From assembly GCA_026706485.1 (NCBI GenBank), contig JAPOYR010000003.1:62001-126000 (forward strand): a stretch of 64,000 bases of DNA, in the 5' to 3' direction. Below, piece by piece: positions 32,788 to 42,064 of the stretch (its first letter is position 1; each line of letters begins with the position of its first letter). The notes beneath the pieces are model-generated. The model searched no databases. It was given only the letters and a program-made list of their open reading frames with translations, and was not told where the DNA came from. Position numbers and translations under genes: made by a program. Source of the DNA: Chloroflexota bacterium. Lineage in GTDB: Bacteria > Chloroflexota > UBA11872.

Positions 32788-33231
32788 TTAGCCGCCCGCT
32801 GAATCCTCCGCATCGTCGTCCGGGAACGCCTGGCCCAGATCGACCAGGGCCTGGGAGTCGTTGGCAGACTGTCGCCGCGCGGCAAGGAGCCGGTTGACGA
32901 GCCGCGCCATGCGCCTGGTGCTGACGGGCGGCGGCGCATGCCGCGGCGGCGGGTCGACCGCGTCCACGTGCGCGCCGGCGAGGTCGTCGGGTGCATTGGC
33001 GGCGGCTGCCGCGGGCCTGAGCACGCGAAGGGTCGAAATGGCGGCTCCCGGGGGAGCCGCCGTCGGTCCCACGGCGACGCGCACCGTGCGCTCACCGTCC
33101 TCGGCGGCAATCACGACCCGCTGCCCGGCCTCTGGCCGAAGGTCGCCGGGGTCGAGCCATAGCAGGGGGCCGTTGTGGCGCAGGCGGACTCCGATGACAT
33201 GGCGAATCGGCGGCGACGGACCGTCCGTCAC
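32788..33231 (-). CDS. Short PSP1/RicT-like protein
   Basis: A 147-residue protein whose first 60 residues (IGVRLRHNGPLLWLDPGDLR, then GQRVVIAAEDGERTVRVAVG) resemble the N-terminal beta domain of PSP1 proteins such as B. subtilis RicT (YaaT, about 275 residues). The rest is Ala/Pro-rich and helical and does not look like the C-terminal PSP1 domain, so it is a truncated or divergent member. The GTG start overlaps the holB stop (GTGA). holB followed by a PSP1 gene is a known neighbourhood in Firmicutes, which supports the assignment. RicT works with partners in RNA processing and development. Confidence 0.55.
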   Translation of the reverse strand: MTDGPSPPIRHVIGVRLRHNGPLLWLDPGDLRPEAGQRVVIAAEDGERTVRVAVGPTAAPPGAAISTLRVLRPAAAAANAPDDLAGAHVDAVDPPPRHAPPPVSTRRMARLVNRLLAARRQSANDSQALVDLGQAFPDDDAEDSAGG

Positions 33232-34310
33232 CGCGGCGGGCCGTCGGCGGCTGGTCGGAGCGCGAGGTCCTCGAACACCAGCTTGGGGGTGACGTTGTGC
33301 TGGATGTGGACCTGGGCGGCGCGGGCCCGCAGCATGCGCGCCACCACGGAGCGGAGCGCCGCTCGCGTCTCGGCCGGCGCGTCGCTTGCGGCGGCGCGCA
33401 AGGCGGCGCGGAGTTCCGACGCCTGCGCCCGGCCGATGTGCCCCAACCACCCGTAGGCGCGCTCCGCTTGCTCGAGGGGCCGACCGCGGCCCAGCAGGTC
33501 ATCCACCGCCATGAAACGCTCGGAGGGCGTCGCGCGCTCGAACGCTTCGGCCTTGGCCTGGCGCTCATCGAATTCCCGCCAGCGACTCGCGTCGCGCGCC
33601 ATGCCGATCGCCCAGCCGGCGCGTCCACGCGCCGCGGCGGCAATGGCCTCGGCGGTCTCGGCATCGAGCCCGCCTGCGCCAACCAGGTGCGCGGCGATCA
33701 GGGCCGCCGGCACGGGCCCCAGGGCGATGTGATGGCAGCGGGACCTCAGAGTTGGCAGCACGCCGGTGGCTTGCTGGGCGATCAGGATGATCACCGCATG
33801 CGGCGCCGGCTCTTCGAGCGTCTTCAGCAGGGCATTGGCCGCGGGAACGCTCATCTCTTCGGCAGCGTCGATGATGGCGACGCGCGCCGGGCCGTGCGCC
33901 GGCTTGAGGTGAGTCTCGGCGGCAAGCTCGCGCACGCCACGGATTGGGATGTCGCGAAACCCATCGCGACGGCGCAACACGTGCACGTCGAGGTAGGCAG
34001 TGTGGACGTAGCCGGCGTCTCGCCGGTCGCGCGGCGGACGGGGATCGTCCACTTCGTCGGGATGGTCCCGCCGAACCGCCGCGTGCCAGAAGGGAGCGTC
34101 GGGCCCCACGGCGCGACACAGGCGGCACGTCTGGCACGGCCGCTCGGGCTGCGCGCAGCGCAGCGCCTGCGCCATGCGCGCGGCGAAGGTCCGCCGGCCG
34201 CAGCCGGGCACGCCCGTGATGAGGTAGGCATGTCCCAGGCGGCCGGCACAGTGGGCGCCCTGAAACGCCCGCACGGCCCGCTCGTGGCCCAGGAGGCCCC
34301 AGGGGCTCAT
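33228..34310 (-). CDS. holB: DNA polymerase III, delta' subunit-like clamp-loader protein
   Basis: A 360-residue AAA+ clamp-loader subunit. Residues 33-41 (GVPGCGRRT) form a P-loop with arginine in place of the catalytic lysine, as expected for the non-ATPase delta' subunit. A Cys4 zinc module follows (C52, C59, C62, C65), then DAAEEMSVPAANALLKTLEE and LRSRCHHIAL. The C-terminal helical domain extends to about 330. ATG 34310 overlaps the stop of the beta-propeller protein gene (ATGA). The downstream PSP1-like gene is coupled to its stop. The loop insertion between residues 70 and 110 is unusually charged. Confidence 0.85.
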   Translation of the reverse strand: MSPWGLLGHERAVRAFQGAHCAGRLGHAYLITGVPGCGRRTFAARMAQALRCAQPERPCQTCRLCRAVGPDAPFWHAAVRRDHPDEVDDPRPPRDRRDAGYVHTAYLDVHVLRRRDGFRDIPIRGVRELAAETHLKPAHGPARVAIIDAAEEMSVPAANALLKTLEEPAPHAVIILIAQQATGVLPTLRSRCHHIALGPVPAALIAAHLVGAGGLDAETAEAIAAAARGRAGWAIGMARDASRWREFDERQAKAEAFERATPSERFMAVDDLLGRGRPLEQAERAYGWLGHIGRAQASELRAALRAAASDAPAETRAALRSVVARMLRARAAQVHIQHNVTPKLVFEDLALRPAADGPPR

Positions 34311-36349
34311 GCCGGAACGGGCACGGTGGCGATGTCCCGGATGCGAATGCCCAGCTCCACCTGCTGGGCGAGGTCAAAGGTGTCGGTATTAAAGATGCTC
34401 ACGGTGCCGCCGTCGCCGGTGCCGACGACCAGCGTGCGGCGGCCGACATCCACCGCCAGCGCGTGGGGGTTTCCCGCCACGGGCAACAGGAACGCAATGC
34501 CCAGGTCAGTTGGGTCCAACGCCGTGATGGTGTCGGCCCACATGTTGGCGACGAGCAGGGCCGATTCGTCCGGCAGCAGCGCCAGCCGATGTACGCCTTC
34601 CTCGAGGTCGCGCGCCGCCGAAATCTCCAAGGTGTCGGCGTCGAGCCGGGTCACGCTGCCGTCGCGAAGGCTGGCGACGAACACATTGCCGGCCCTGTCC
34701 ACGGTGATGGCCTCCGGCCACGACGGCACGTTGACGGACTCTCGCTCCTCGCCGGTGGCGACGTCCACCAGGGCCACGGTCGAGAATGCGCGATTGGCAA
34801 TGTAGACGGACTCTCCGTCGCCTCGCGGCACCACGTCGCCGACGCCGGCCCGCACCCGCCAGTCGTGCACGATGCGCCGCTCGTCGGGATCGATGACGAA
34901 GAGGTGCCCACGGTCGAGGTCGGACCCGGTCACGTAGAGCAGCCCGGAGACTGGGTCAACGGCCATGTCGGCCACGACAAGGCTGGTGGCCGGGGCCCGA
35001 TCGTTGCCCGCCAGCAACTGCGGCTCGCCGCCATAGAACATCTGCGCGAAGTCCGAATCGAGGGTGACGGTAGCGTGCGCGGTTTCGTGCGGTTCGATCG
35101 TGACGGGATTCGGCGACTGGTGGACCGTGATGGGCCCCGCGGCCTCCGCCGTGCGACCGAGGCTTTCGGCACTCGCCGTCATCGCGCTCACCACGTAGGA
35201 GCTGCCGGCGATCAGATCGTCGAACACCACGACGCCCGACGCGTCGGTTTCGCGCGCCCGCACCAGGACTTCGCTCCCGCGAACGCTCCACAGCAAGTGG
35301 ACCACGGCGCTGGCGGGAGGCCGGTCGTCCTCATCGCGCACCTCGACCCGGAGACTGAACGCCAGGGGAATCGGCGCGGCGATGCGACCGGTTCGCACAT
35401 TGAACACGCGAATCTCGGTGGCCAACTCGTCGGCGACATAGAGGCGGCCGCGCGCGGGATCGGCTGCCAGCGCCCACGCCGCGCCGGCGGCGTTGATTTC
35501 CGCGTCCCGCACGGGCGCCAGCGACGGGAGATCGATGACGGCCAGGTTCCCAGACTCCGCCTCGCCGCGTCTGGGGACGCCGCCGACGAACACGGAGCCC
35601 GGCGCGGCGGCCGGGAGCACAAACGTCACTTCGCCCGGCGTTTCTACGCCGGCCTCGACCAACGGCGCACGCAGCGTTTCGTAGCCGGCGGCGCGCGCCG
35701 TGACCTGATAGGCCACATCGGAGGCCAAGCCCACGAAGCGAGCAAAGCCGTCGGTGCCGGTATGGCCGGCGGCCACCAGCTGACCCTGCAGGCCGCGAAC
35801 CTCAACGAGGGTCCCCGGCAGCGGAGCGCGCGAGGCATCGGCCAGCACCTCAACATCGAGCTGGCCGGGAGCGGGCTCAACCAGGAAGGTCGTGCGGCCC
35901 TCGCCGGCCGGCTCGCCGCCGCGATAGGCCGCGGAGCCGAGGAACTCGATCTGCGTGCCCGGCAGCAGCGGCACGGTGGTCGGCAGCTGGGTCTCGATGG
36001 TGAAGGTCCCGGCGCGAGAGACGACGACCTCGCCCACATAGACGCCCGGCAACGGCTGCTCGACGGTCTCGATTTCCCCGCCAAAGGTGATCTGCGGCCG
36101 CGCGACCTGCACGACCATCTCCAGTCGCACCAGGGTGCCCTCCTCCCAGCGGCTGCCGCGGATGGTCAGCTCGCTGCCCGGAGGCCCGCTTTCCGGCTCG
36201 ACACGCATCGCCGGCCCACTCTGGTCGACGAGCGGGAAGTCGCCGGTAACCGCCGAGCCGTAGAGACCGAGCGCCAGAATGATGATGACCGGCAGCAGCG
36301 CGATGGACGCCAGAACGGCGGCGATGGTGACGGCGCGACCGGTGGGCAT
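34307..36349 (-). CDS. Membrane-anchored beta-propeller (YVTN-like) protein
   Basis: A 680-residue protein. A signal or anchor segment lies near residues 6-33 (TIAAVLASIALLPVIIILAL). An immunoglobulin-like region follows (PESGPPGSELTIRGSRW and a second segment about 155-255), then YVTN-type propeller repeats (LYVADELATEIRVFNVRTGR, GLLYVTGSDLDRGHLFVIDP, GESVYIANRAFSTVALVDVA, ALLVANMWADTITALDPTDL). A carboxypeptidase-like Ig insert sits near 340-410. Such proteins are exported and bind partners or surfaces. ATG 36349 follows GGAG at good spacing. It overlaps holB by 4 bp, an odd partner for a replication protein. Confidence 0.75.
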   Translation of the reverse strand: MPTGRAVTIAAVLASIALLPVIIILALGLYGSAVTGDFPLVDQSGPAMRVEPESGPPGSELTIRGSRWEEGTLVRLEMVVQVARPQITFGGEIETVEQPLPGVYVGEVVVSRAGTFTIETQLPTTVPLLPGTQIEFLGSAAYRGGEPAGEGRTTFLVEPAPGQLDVEVLADASRAPLPGTLVEVRGLQGQLVAAGHTGTDGFARFVGLASDVAYQVTARAAGYETLRAPLVEAGVETPGEVTFVLPAAAPGSVFVGGVPRRGEAESGNLAVIDLPSLAPVRDAEINAAGAAWALAADPARGRLYVADELATEIRVFNVRTGRIAAPIPLAFSLRVEVRDEDDRPPASAVVHLLWSVRGSEVLVRARETDASGVVVFDDLIAGSSYVVSAMTASAESLGRTAEAAGPITVHQSPNPVTIEPHETAHATVTLDSDFAQMFYGGEPQLLAGNDRAPATSLVVADMAVDPVSGLLYVTGSDLDRGHLFVIDPDERRIVHDWRVRAGVGDVVPRGDGESVYIANRAFSTVALVDVATGEERESVNVPSWPEAITVDRAGNVFVASLRDGSVTRLDADTLEISAARDLEEGVHRLALLPDESALLVANMWADTITALDPTDLGIAFLLPVAGNPHALAVDVGRRTLVVGTGDGGTVSIFNTDTFDLAQQVELGIRIRDIATVPVPA

Positions 36350-36502
36350 ACACGAACTCCGGGCCCGGCGGCCTACCTGACCGGGCGTCGCCATCCTCGC
36401 GGCCTCCGCCCAGATGCCTGACGTGCAGCGTCCGCGAGGATCCGGTAAGCCAACCGGGGATGCGCGGAATTGTAAGCCGCCGGCCGCCGGCCCACCCGGC
36501 GG

Positions 36503-37276
36503 CTAGCCGCGCGCGGTGAAGCAGCCGCTGCGGCGGGGTATGACGATTCGCCCGTGCGCATCCGCCGCGGCCGTGAGGCCGGCGCGCATGTGGGGCGCGA
36601 GGACGTCCGCCAGTCGTTCGCGATCGGCAGGCGGCATCCGATCCGGTGCGCCGCGCGCGAAGAGTCCGGCGCGGTAGACCGCAAGCGCCTGCGCCACGGA
36701 GTCGAACACCAGCGGGTCATCCCGCCAGCGCACCGACACATCGGCGAAGACGCGGCGCAGTTGGTCGGCGCCGTTCTCGAGCGTGAAGCGCTGGCGCGCG
36801 GTGGGGGCGAGGGCGCGCGCGGCCATGGCCTCCTGGCCGGCGCTGCGGCAGGCGTCCGCGTGCAGGTCCAGGAGGCGACGACCGGACCGGGCGCTGTTGG
36901 TGGCGGCGAGCAGCATGCCGCTCCGCGACAGCACGCGGCGGATCTCCCGCAGCCAGGGGGTGAGATCACTCGGGTAGTAGAGCACGTGACCCGCCACAAC
37001 CAGATCAAACGATCCGCCGGGGTGCGGCAGGCGCGAAATGTCGGCCCGGGCTGCATCGACTCCGGTAAACGACCCGGTGGCGCGTACGGCATCACGGTCG
37101 AGATCAACGGCGGTTACCAGCGCGTGGGGCGCCAGCCGCCGACGCAGCGCCGCGGTCCGCGTCCCGTTGCCGCAGCCGGCGTCGAGCGCCGCATAGACCG
37201 CGTGCGGATCGACGGGCGCCAGCATCCAGGCGGAGTAGTCGCCGTCGCCAGGGCTCGGGCCGCAGGAGGAACGCAT
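36503..37276 (-). CDS. SAM-dependent methyltransferase, Methyltransf_11/25 type
   Basis: A 257-residue methyltransferase-like protein. Motif I is DAGCGNGTRTAALRR (near residue 32); motif II is TAVDLDRDAVRA. The following SFDLVVAGHVLYYPSDLTPW and IRRVLSRSGMLLAATNS are the standard post-motifs. The C-terminal third (about 190-257) is not assigned. ATG 37276 is chosen because it directly precedes a helical lead-in; ATG 37225 would begin closer to the core. The substrate is unknown. It diverges from csrA. Confidence 0.7.
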   Translation of the reverse strand: MRSSCGPSPGDGDYSAWMLAPVDPHAVYAALDAGCGNGTRTAALRRRLAPHALVTAVDLDRDAVRATGSFTGVDAARADISRLPHPGGSFDLVVAGHVLYYPSDLTPWLREIRRVLSRSGMLLAATNSARSGRRLLDLHADACRSAGQEAMAARALAPTARQRFTLENGADQLRRVFADVSVRWRDDPLVFDSVAQALAVYRAGLFARGAPDRMPPADRERLADVLAPHMRAGLTAAADAHGRIVIPRRSGCFTARG

Positions 37277-37330
37277 GAGAGCGCCAGCTGCCGTGCTAGG
37301 CGGCAAAGCGTCCCTCGACCGGGCCGCTTG

Positions 37331-37339
37331 TGATAAAAT
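37331..37339 (+). promoter_or_regulatory. Extended -10 promoter before csrA
   Basis: TGATAAAAT, an extended -10 element (TGn-TAAAAT), in a G/C-rich setting 125 bp upstream of the csrA GTG. No good -35 is visible, as is common with extended -10 promoters. Confidence 0.45.
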
Positions 37340-37464
37340 GAACAAGCCGCACGACGCGTGCATTCCTCCCCAACGACGGCTGTCACGCAGTGTGGCAGTT
37401 CACCAGGGCGCGGCCAGGCGCGACGACTTCCGCTCGCAGCCGGCGCAGAAAGGCATGGAGGCCG

Positions 37465-37686
37465 GTGCTCGTTCTCTCCCGTAAAGCCACCGAGACGATC
37501 GTCGTGGACGACGCCATCGAGGTAACCGTGCTGGAAATTCTTGGCGACCGCGTGAAGATTGGCATCAACGCTCCCCGTGACGTGCCGATCGTGCGGCAGG
37601 AGTTGCTGCAGCAAGCCCGCGACAATCATCGTGCCGCCGTACCGCCGGCGGAGTCGCCGTCTGCGACGACCGAACGCGACGCTTGA
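37465..37686 (+). CDS. csrA: Carbon storage regulator CsrA
   Basis: A 73-residue RNA-binding protein that binds GGA motifs in leaders to block or favour translation. The sequence MLVLSRKATETIVVDDAIEV and GDRVKIGINAPRDVPIVRQE matches CsrA throughout: the first strand LVLSRK, the central GIxAP(R/K) and V-x-R/K. GTG 37465 is chosen because the family begins MLxLxRK exactly there and GGAGG precedes it. No flagellar or FliW gene, its frequent neighbours, is present; the tail after residue 57 is disordered. The leader itself contains GGA at the ribosome-binding site, allowing autoregulation. Confidence 0.88.
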   Translation: MLVLSRKATETIVVDDAIEVTVLEILGDRVKIGINAPRDVPIVRQELLQQARDNHRAAVPPAESPSATTERDA

Positions 37687-37788
37687 CGCAGATCCGCGCC
37701 CGTTGACTCGCTCTTCTTCCCTCCGGATCGTGTTCCGTCGCACCAGGCGTGCACCGCGCGTGCACCGCGAGCGCGCGGAGCGTTGCGC

Positions 37789-40700
37789 ATGAGCGACGCG
37801 CTCGACCAGCTGCGCGCGAGCTTCCAAACGCCGGCCATGGACGACCGGCCTCTGGCGCTATGGCTCTGGAATGGCGAGCTGCACGAGGCGCGAATCGGGC
37901 GGCAGATTCGCCAGTTGGCCGACAAGGGGATAGGCGGCGTGGTGATTCGCGCCAGCCGGGGGCTGCGCACGCCGTACCTCGGCGATCGCTGGTGGGACAC
38001 CATCGAGTACGCGGTGGGAGCCGCCGCCAAGGCCGGGTTGTCGGTCTGGATCGGCGACGACTACCGGTCGCCGAGCGGGGCGGCGGGCGATCCCGGCGAG
38101 GCCGACGGTCAGACGCCGTCTCAGGTGCTCGCGTCCGGCCCGGAGAACCAAGGCAAGGCCCTGGTCCGGAGCGTGCTTGCGGTCGCGGGCCCAGCCGAAG
38201 TGTCGCTCGAAGGCCGCTACCCCGAGGGCGAGCCACTGGTGCGCGTGGCGGGCCGGGTGGATGCCGCGCAGGGCCTAGACCCCGAGAGCCTCATCGAGAT
38301 TCCGGACGCCCCCACGTGGGAATGCCCGGACGGCGAGTGGCAGATCTTCAGCTTCGCCGTAGCTCCCGTCGACGATCGAATCGACTACCTGCGCCCCGCA
38401 ACAGTGGCGCGCTTCATCGAAGCCGCCTACGCGCCCTACGCCGAGCGATTGGGCGACGCGATCGCCGGATTCGCGTTCGATTCGCCGCAGCTGGCCAGCC
38501 GACCCATTCCATGGACCGATGACCTGCCCGAGCAATTCGCCGCGCGCAAGGGCTATGCCTTGCCGCCGCTGCTGCCGCAGTTGATCGTGCGCGCCGGTCC
38601 GGCGACCACCCGGCTGCGCTGCGACTTCTACGACGTGCTGGCCTCGCGCTACACGGAGTGCTGGTTCGAGCAGCTGGCGGCGTGGTGCCAGGCGCGCGGC
38701 TACTCATGGATGGGACACACGGAGGAGCACATCGCGGCGCATCCGGCGCGCCAGGGCGACTACTTTCGCACCATGCGCGCGGTGCCATTGCCGGCCAGTG
38801 ACATGCACGGCTTCCGCAACGCCCGCCCGCGCACGGTGCAACCGGCCGAGATCAAGCCTGCGGTATCGGTCGCCGCGCTGGCGGAGCGCCCGCGGGTTGC
38901 GGTCCGCGCGTTCGGCGGCGCCGGGTGGAGCGTGACCCTGGACGACGTGCGGCGGGGGCTGAGCCGCATGGCGGTGATCGGCGCCGACCTGCCGGTGATC
39001 CAAAGCTTCCACTACAGCATGGACCGCGCGGTCGCGGCCGACGATTGGCCCAACACGTTCTTCACCCAAAACCCGTATTGGCGCCAGTTCGGCGAGGTCA
39101 CGTCGTATGCTGCGCGTCTCAGCGCGTTGGTGCGCCAGAGTCACGCGGCCACGACCGTCGGCGTGCTGGCGCCCTTGACCAGCGTGTGGGCAAACACGGC
39201 CGATGGCCGGCCCAATGCGCGCGCGCGGGCAATCGGCGCGGCCTTTGAATCGCTGGTGGACGGGCTGTATACGCGCCGCGTCGACGTGAATGTCGTTGAC
39301 ACCGCGTTCGTCCTCGGCGGCGAGCTTGACGGTGGGTCGCTGCGCCAGGGCCGTGTGGCCGTGACGGCGTTGATCATTCCGCCCATGCCGGTGATGGAAC
39401 GTGCCGTGGCGGCGCGTCTAGCCGACTTTGTGAGGGCCGGCGGGCGGCTGATCTGGAGCGGCGAAGTTCCGAGCGCCAGCTCGGAGGCCGGCGCGAGCGA
39501 CGAGGAGCTGCTGCGCCTGGTGAAGCCGCTGACCCCGGCCGGAGCATCGACCAAGCGGGGCAGCCGCATGGGCAAAGGCCGCATATTCACGCTCAAGGAA
39601 GACGCGGCGGACTGGCTGGATCGCCTGACGGCGCGCCTGACGACCGCCACCAGCCTGGCCTCGGACACGGACGGCGTCGCGCTCGCGGCCCGCCGGCTCG
39701 ACGGCGGCGAGGTGGTGGTGGTCGTCAACGAAACGCCCGAGGAGCAGAAGGTCGCCGTAAAGAGTCGCGCCCGGGGCGCCGCCGAACTGTGGGACCCGGA
39801 AAGCGGCTCGCACCAGTCGCTCACCACCACCGGCGCGCGCACGCGGCGCACGGCGGAGTTCGTCATTCCGGGACACGCCGCGCGCGCCGTGGTCTTCGAC
39901 GCCGACACCAAGCCCGCCCGCGCGTCGTCGAGCCGCCGGGCGCCGCGCGCGAAGCCGAGGGATCTGGGCTGCGAGTGGCAGTTTGCGCTGGAGACCGGCG
40001 TGCCTACCGGCCAGGGCACGGTGCGCCGCACCGAGCTGCCCGTGATGCGGTTCCAGGACTTCGCGCTTGGCGCGGGTCGTCTCGAACGGCTGCGGGACCC
40101 GGCCTATGACGACTCGACGTGGCGCGAGCTGTGGCTCACCACAGCCGACGCCAATGCCGTGGGCAACTGGCGCGCCTCGTGGATCACCGGCGTGCGACAG
40201 CCGGAGGGCTGGGTGGTTCGGCCGGATAGCGAGGCCCACGACCGGCTGCGGTTCACCAAGTCGCTGACGATCACCGACCCGCCGATCAAGGCCTGGGCCA
40301 CGTTTGTGGGCGTCGAAAAAGCCACGGTCTACATGAACGGCACGGCGCTGGGCGAGTCCGACGACTGGTCCAACCCGGTGACCTACAACATCATGCCCTA
40401 CCTGCGGCTGGGCCAGAACACGATCGTGGCGGACATCGCCAGCACCTCCGGCACGCCGCTATCGCTGCTGTTCGAGGCGCAGATCGATCTGCGCTCCGGG
40501 GAGTCGCTGGTCGTGGTGTCCGACGCGTCGTGGGACGTGCAGGCACCGCGCTCGGAGATGTGGACCGGCACCGCATTCGCCCGCGACGTGCCGACCGTGA
40601 CGTGGGAGCGCGGGGGACCGCCCGTGCAGCCGTGGGGCCACATTGTGCTGCTGGGCGAGCCCGTGCAGTTCCCCCGCACGCTGATGTATCGCCAACGGCT

Positions 40701-41295
40701 GCCGACGGGCTGCGTGGGCATCGGCATTCCCTATATCAAGGGCGTGCACAAGGTCTACGTCGACGTGCGGGAACGGACGCCGGATATCAACGGCGTCTAC
40801 AACATCACGACCGGCGGCGTGCTGAGCGTGGAGGTCCACGCGACGGACTTTTCCAATGGGGTGCTGGCGCCGCTGGCGTTGTTCATGCGCCCAACCACGA
40901 TCAGCTTGGCGCCGTGGGGCGAGCTGGGCTATGGGTGGTACTCGGGCTCAGCGGTCTACGAGCAAAGCGTCGAACTCTCCAAGGCGGAGGCTGCGGGCAC
41001 GGTTGTGCTGGATCTTGGGGACGTGCGCCACCACGCCGAAGTGATCGTGAACAACCGATCGCTCGGGTCACGCGTGTGGCCGCCTTACCGCTTTGACCTC
41101 ACCGGCGCGGTGAACGCCGGATCGAACACGGTGCGGGTCCGCGTGAGCAATCTGGCCGCGAACGAGATGCGCTGGCGGCGCGACGAAACGCGCATGGGCG
41201 ATCCCTGGCACCGCTATTGGCACGAGGGCAACATTGAGCCGGAGCGGCTGGTGTCCGGCCTGTTGGGGCCGGTGCAGCTGGAGCTGTCGCCCTAG
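37789..41295 (+). CDS. Large glycoside hydrolase, GH106 (alpha-L-rhamnosidase)-like
   Basis: A 1,168-residue protein. The N-terminal region (ALWLWNGELHEARIGRQIRQ, LADKGIGGVVIRASRGLRTP, then WWDTIEYAVGAAAKAGLSVW) matches the opening TIM-barrel strand-helix pattern of GH106 rhamnosidase-like proteins. Further on, ARGYSWMGHTEEHI probably lies near the active site. The C-terminal 350 residues hold jelly-roll sugar-binding regions (KAWATFVGVEKATVYMNG; VRVSNLAANEMRWRRD). No signal peptide is evident, so it may act in the cytoplasm. The start is ATG 37789 after GGAG; an in-frame TTG lies 6 bp earlier. The substrate is inferred, not proved. Confidence 0.7.
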   Translation: MSDALDQLRASFQTPAMDDRPLALWLWNGELHEARIGRQIRQLADKGIGGVVIRASRGLRTPYLGDRWWDTIEYAVGAAAKAGLSVWIGDDYRSPSGAAGDPGEADGQTPSQVLASGPENQGKALVRSVLAVAGPAEVSLEGRYPEGEPLVRVAGRVDAAQGLDPESLIEIPDAPTWECPDGEWQIFSFAVAPVDDRIDYLRPATVARFIEAAYAPYAERLGDAIAGFAFDSPQLASRPIPWTDDLPEQFAARKGYALPPLLPQLIVRAGPATTRLRCDFYDVLASRYTECWFEQLAAWCQARGYSWMGHTEEHIAAHPARQGDYFRTMRAVPLPASDMHGFRNARPRTVQPAEIKPAVSVAALAERPRVAVRAFGGAGWSVTLDDVRRGLSRMAVIGADLPVIQSFHYSMDRAVAADDWPNTFFTQNPYWRQFGEVTSYAARLSALVRQSHAATTVGVLAPLTSVWANTADGRPNARARAIGAAFESLVDGLYTRRVDVNVVDTAFVLGGELDGGSLRQGRVAVTALIIPPMPVMERAVAARLADFVRAGGRLIWSGEVPSASSEAGASDEELLRLVKPLTPAGASTKRGSRMGKGRIFTLKEDAADWLDRLTARLTTATSLASDTDGVALAARRLDGGEVVVVVNETPEEQKVAVKSRARGAAELWDPESGSHQSLTTTGARTRRTAEFVIPGHAARAVVFDADTKPARASSSRRAPRAKPRDLGCEWQFALETGVPTGQGTVRRTELPVMRFQDFALGAGRLERLRDPAYDDSTWRELWLTTADANAVGNWRASWITGVRQPEGWVVRPDSEAHDRLRFTKSLTITDPPIKAWATFVGVEKATVYMNGTALGESDDWSNPVTYNIMPYLRLGQNTIVADIASTSGTPLSLLFEAQIDLRSGESLVVVSDASWDVQAPRSEMWTGTAFARDVPTVTWERGGPPVQPWGHIVLLGEPVQFPRTLMYRQRLPTGCVGIGIPYIKGVHKVYVDVRERTPDINGVYNITTGGVLSVEVHATDFSNGVLAPLALFMRPTTISLAPWGELGYGWYSGSAVYEQSVELSKAEAAGTVVLDLGDVRHHAEVIVNNRSLGSRVWPPYRFDLTGAVNAGSNTVRVRVSNLAANEMRWRRDETRMGDPWHRYWHEGNIEPERLVSGLLGPVQLELSP

Positions 41296-41301
41296 CCGCC
41301 G

Positions 41302-41991
41302 CTAGGCCCCGCCGCCTCCCGGACAGAGCTCGGGTGCGGGGCGGCTGCCGGAATACCCACGGACGAAGTTGTAGACCTCGGCCTTGTCGTAGGCGTCCAG
41401 CCGCTGCATGACCAAAAGGGCCGTGAGCACCACTTCGGAGTCGCCCAAGCCGGCGTCGGGGTGCACGATCACGTCGTAGCCTTCCAGCTCGCGCGCCACG
41501 CGGTTCATCTCGGCCTCCAGCGCGGCGCCCCCAGACGGGTTGAAGTGGACAATCACGTGGCCCGCGCACAGGTTGGCGACCTGGACCTCGTCGGCAATGG
41601 TCGAGGCGTGGAACCCAAAGGCGGCGGGCTGAAGCGCCCGCGCGCCGGAGGTCGGCGGATCGGTGGCGTAGGCCTCGCGAGGCCCGCCGCTGTCGACGAG
41701 CGGCGATTCCTGTATCTCCTGCACGTCACCCGGGCCTTGATCCAGATTGCTGAGGCAGAACAGGTTGAGCGGAATGAGCACGGCCATCATGAAGGCAAAG
41801 TAGAGCCAGAATCCGCGGCCCAAGCCGGAGCGCGGCTGTGAGCCCGACTGCTGGCCGCGGCGTTGCCGCTTGGGCTTTTCGTCGGATTTGGCGGGTGCGT
41901 CGTCGGCTGCCGGAGCATCGGCCGGCCTACCGCCACGGGCAAGTTCGTCAGCCCGTGAGTCCGATGCGCGGCGGCGCCTGCGTCTTGCCAT
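41302..41991 (-). CDS. Basic membrane-anchored protein, DUF3105-like
   Basis: A 229-residue protein. An N-terminal Arg/Lys/Ala-rich stretch (MARRRRRRASDSRADELARG, about 1-62) is followed by one transmembrane helix (about 68-88, GFWLYFAFMMAVLIPLNLFC). The exported part has YATDPPTSG, then VANLCAGHVIVHFNP, resembling DUF3105 (PPTSG and H-N-L-x-H-GxVVIHYxP) but with the central histidine pattern changed. Function unknown. The ATG choice rests on the basic N-terminus; the open frame extends upstream to 42210 without similarity. It is convergent with the GH106-like gene, 6 bp apart. Confidence 0.6.
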   Translation of the reverse strand: MARRRRRRASDSRADELARGGRPADAPAADDAPAKSDEKPKRQRRGQQSGSQPRSGLGRGFWLYFAFMMAVLIPLNLFCLSNLDQGPGDVQEIQESPLVDSGGPREAYATDPPTSGARALQPAAFGFHASTIADEVQVANLCAGHVIVHFNPSGGAALEAEMNRVARELEGYDVIVHPDAGLGDSEVVLTALLVMQRLDAYDKAEVYNFVRGYSGSRPAPELCPGGGGA

Positions 41992-42064
41992 GGGGGAAGT
42001 GTGCTGCTGCTTTATGCCGTCCGCGATACTCGCGTCCGCGGACCTCTTGTAGCATAACCAGGTT

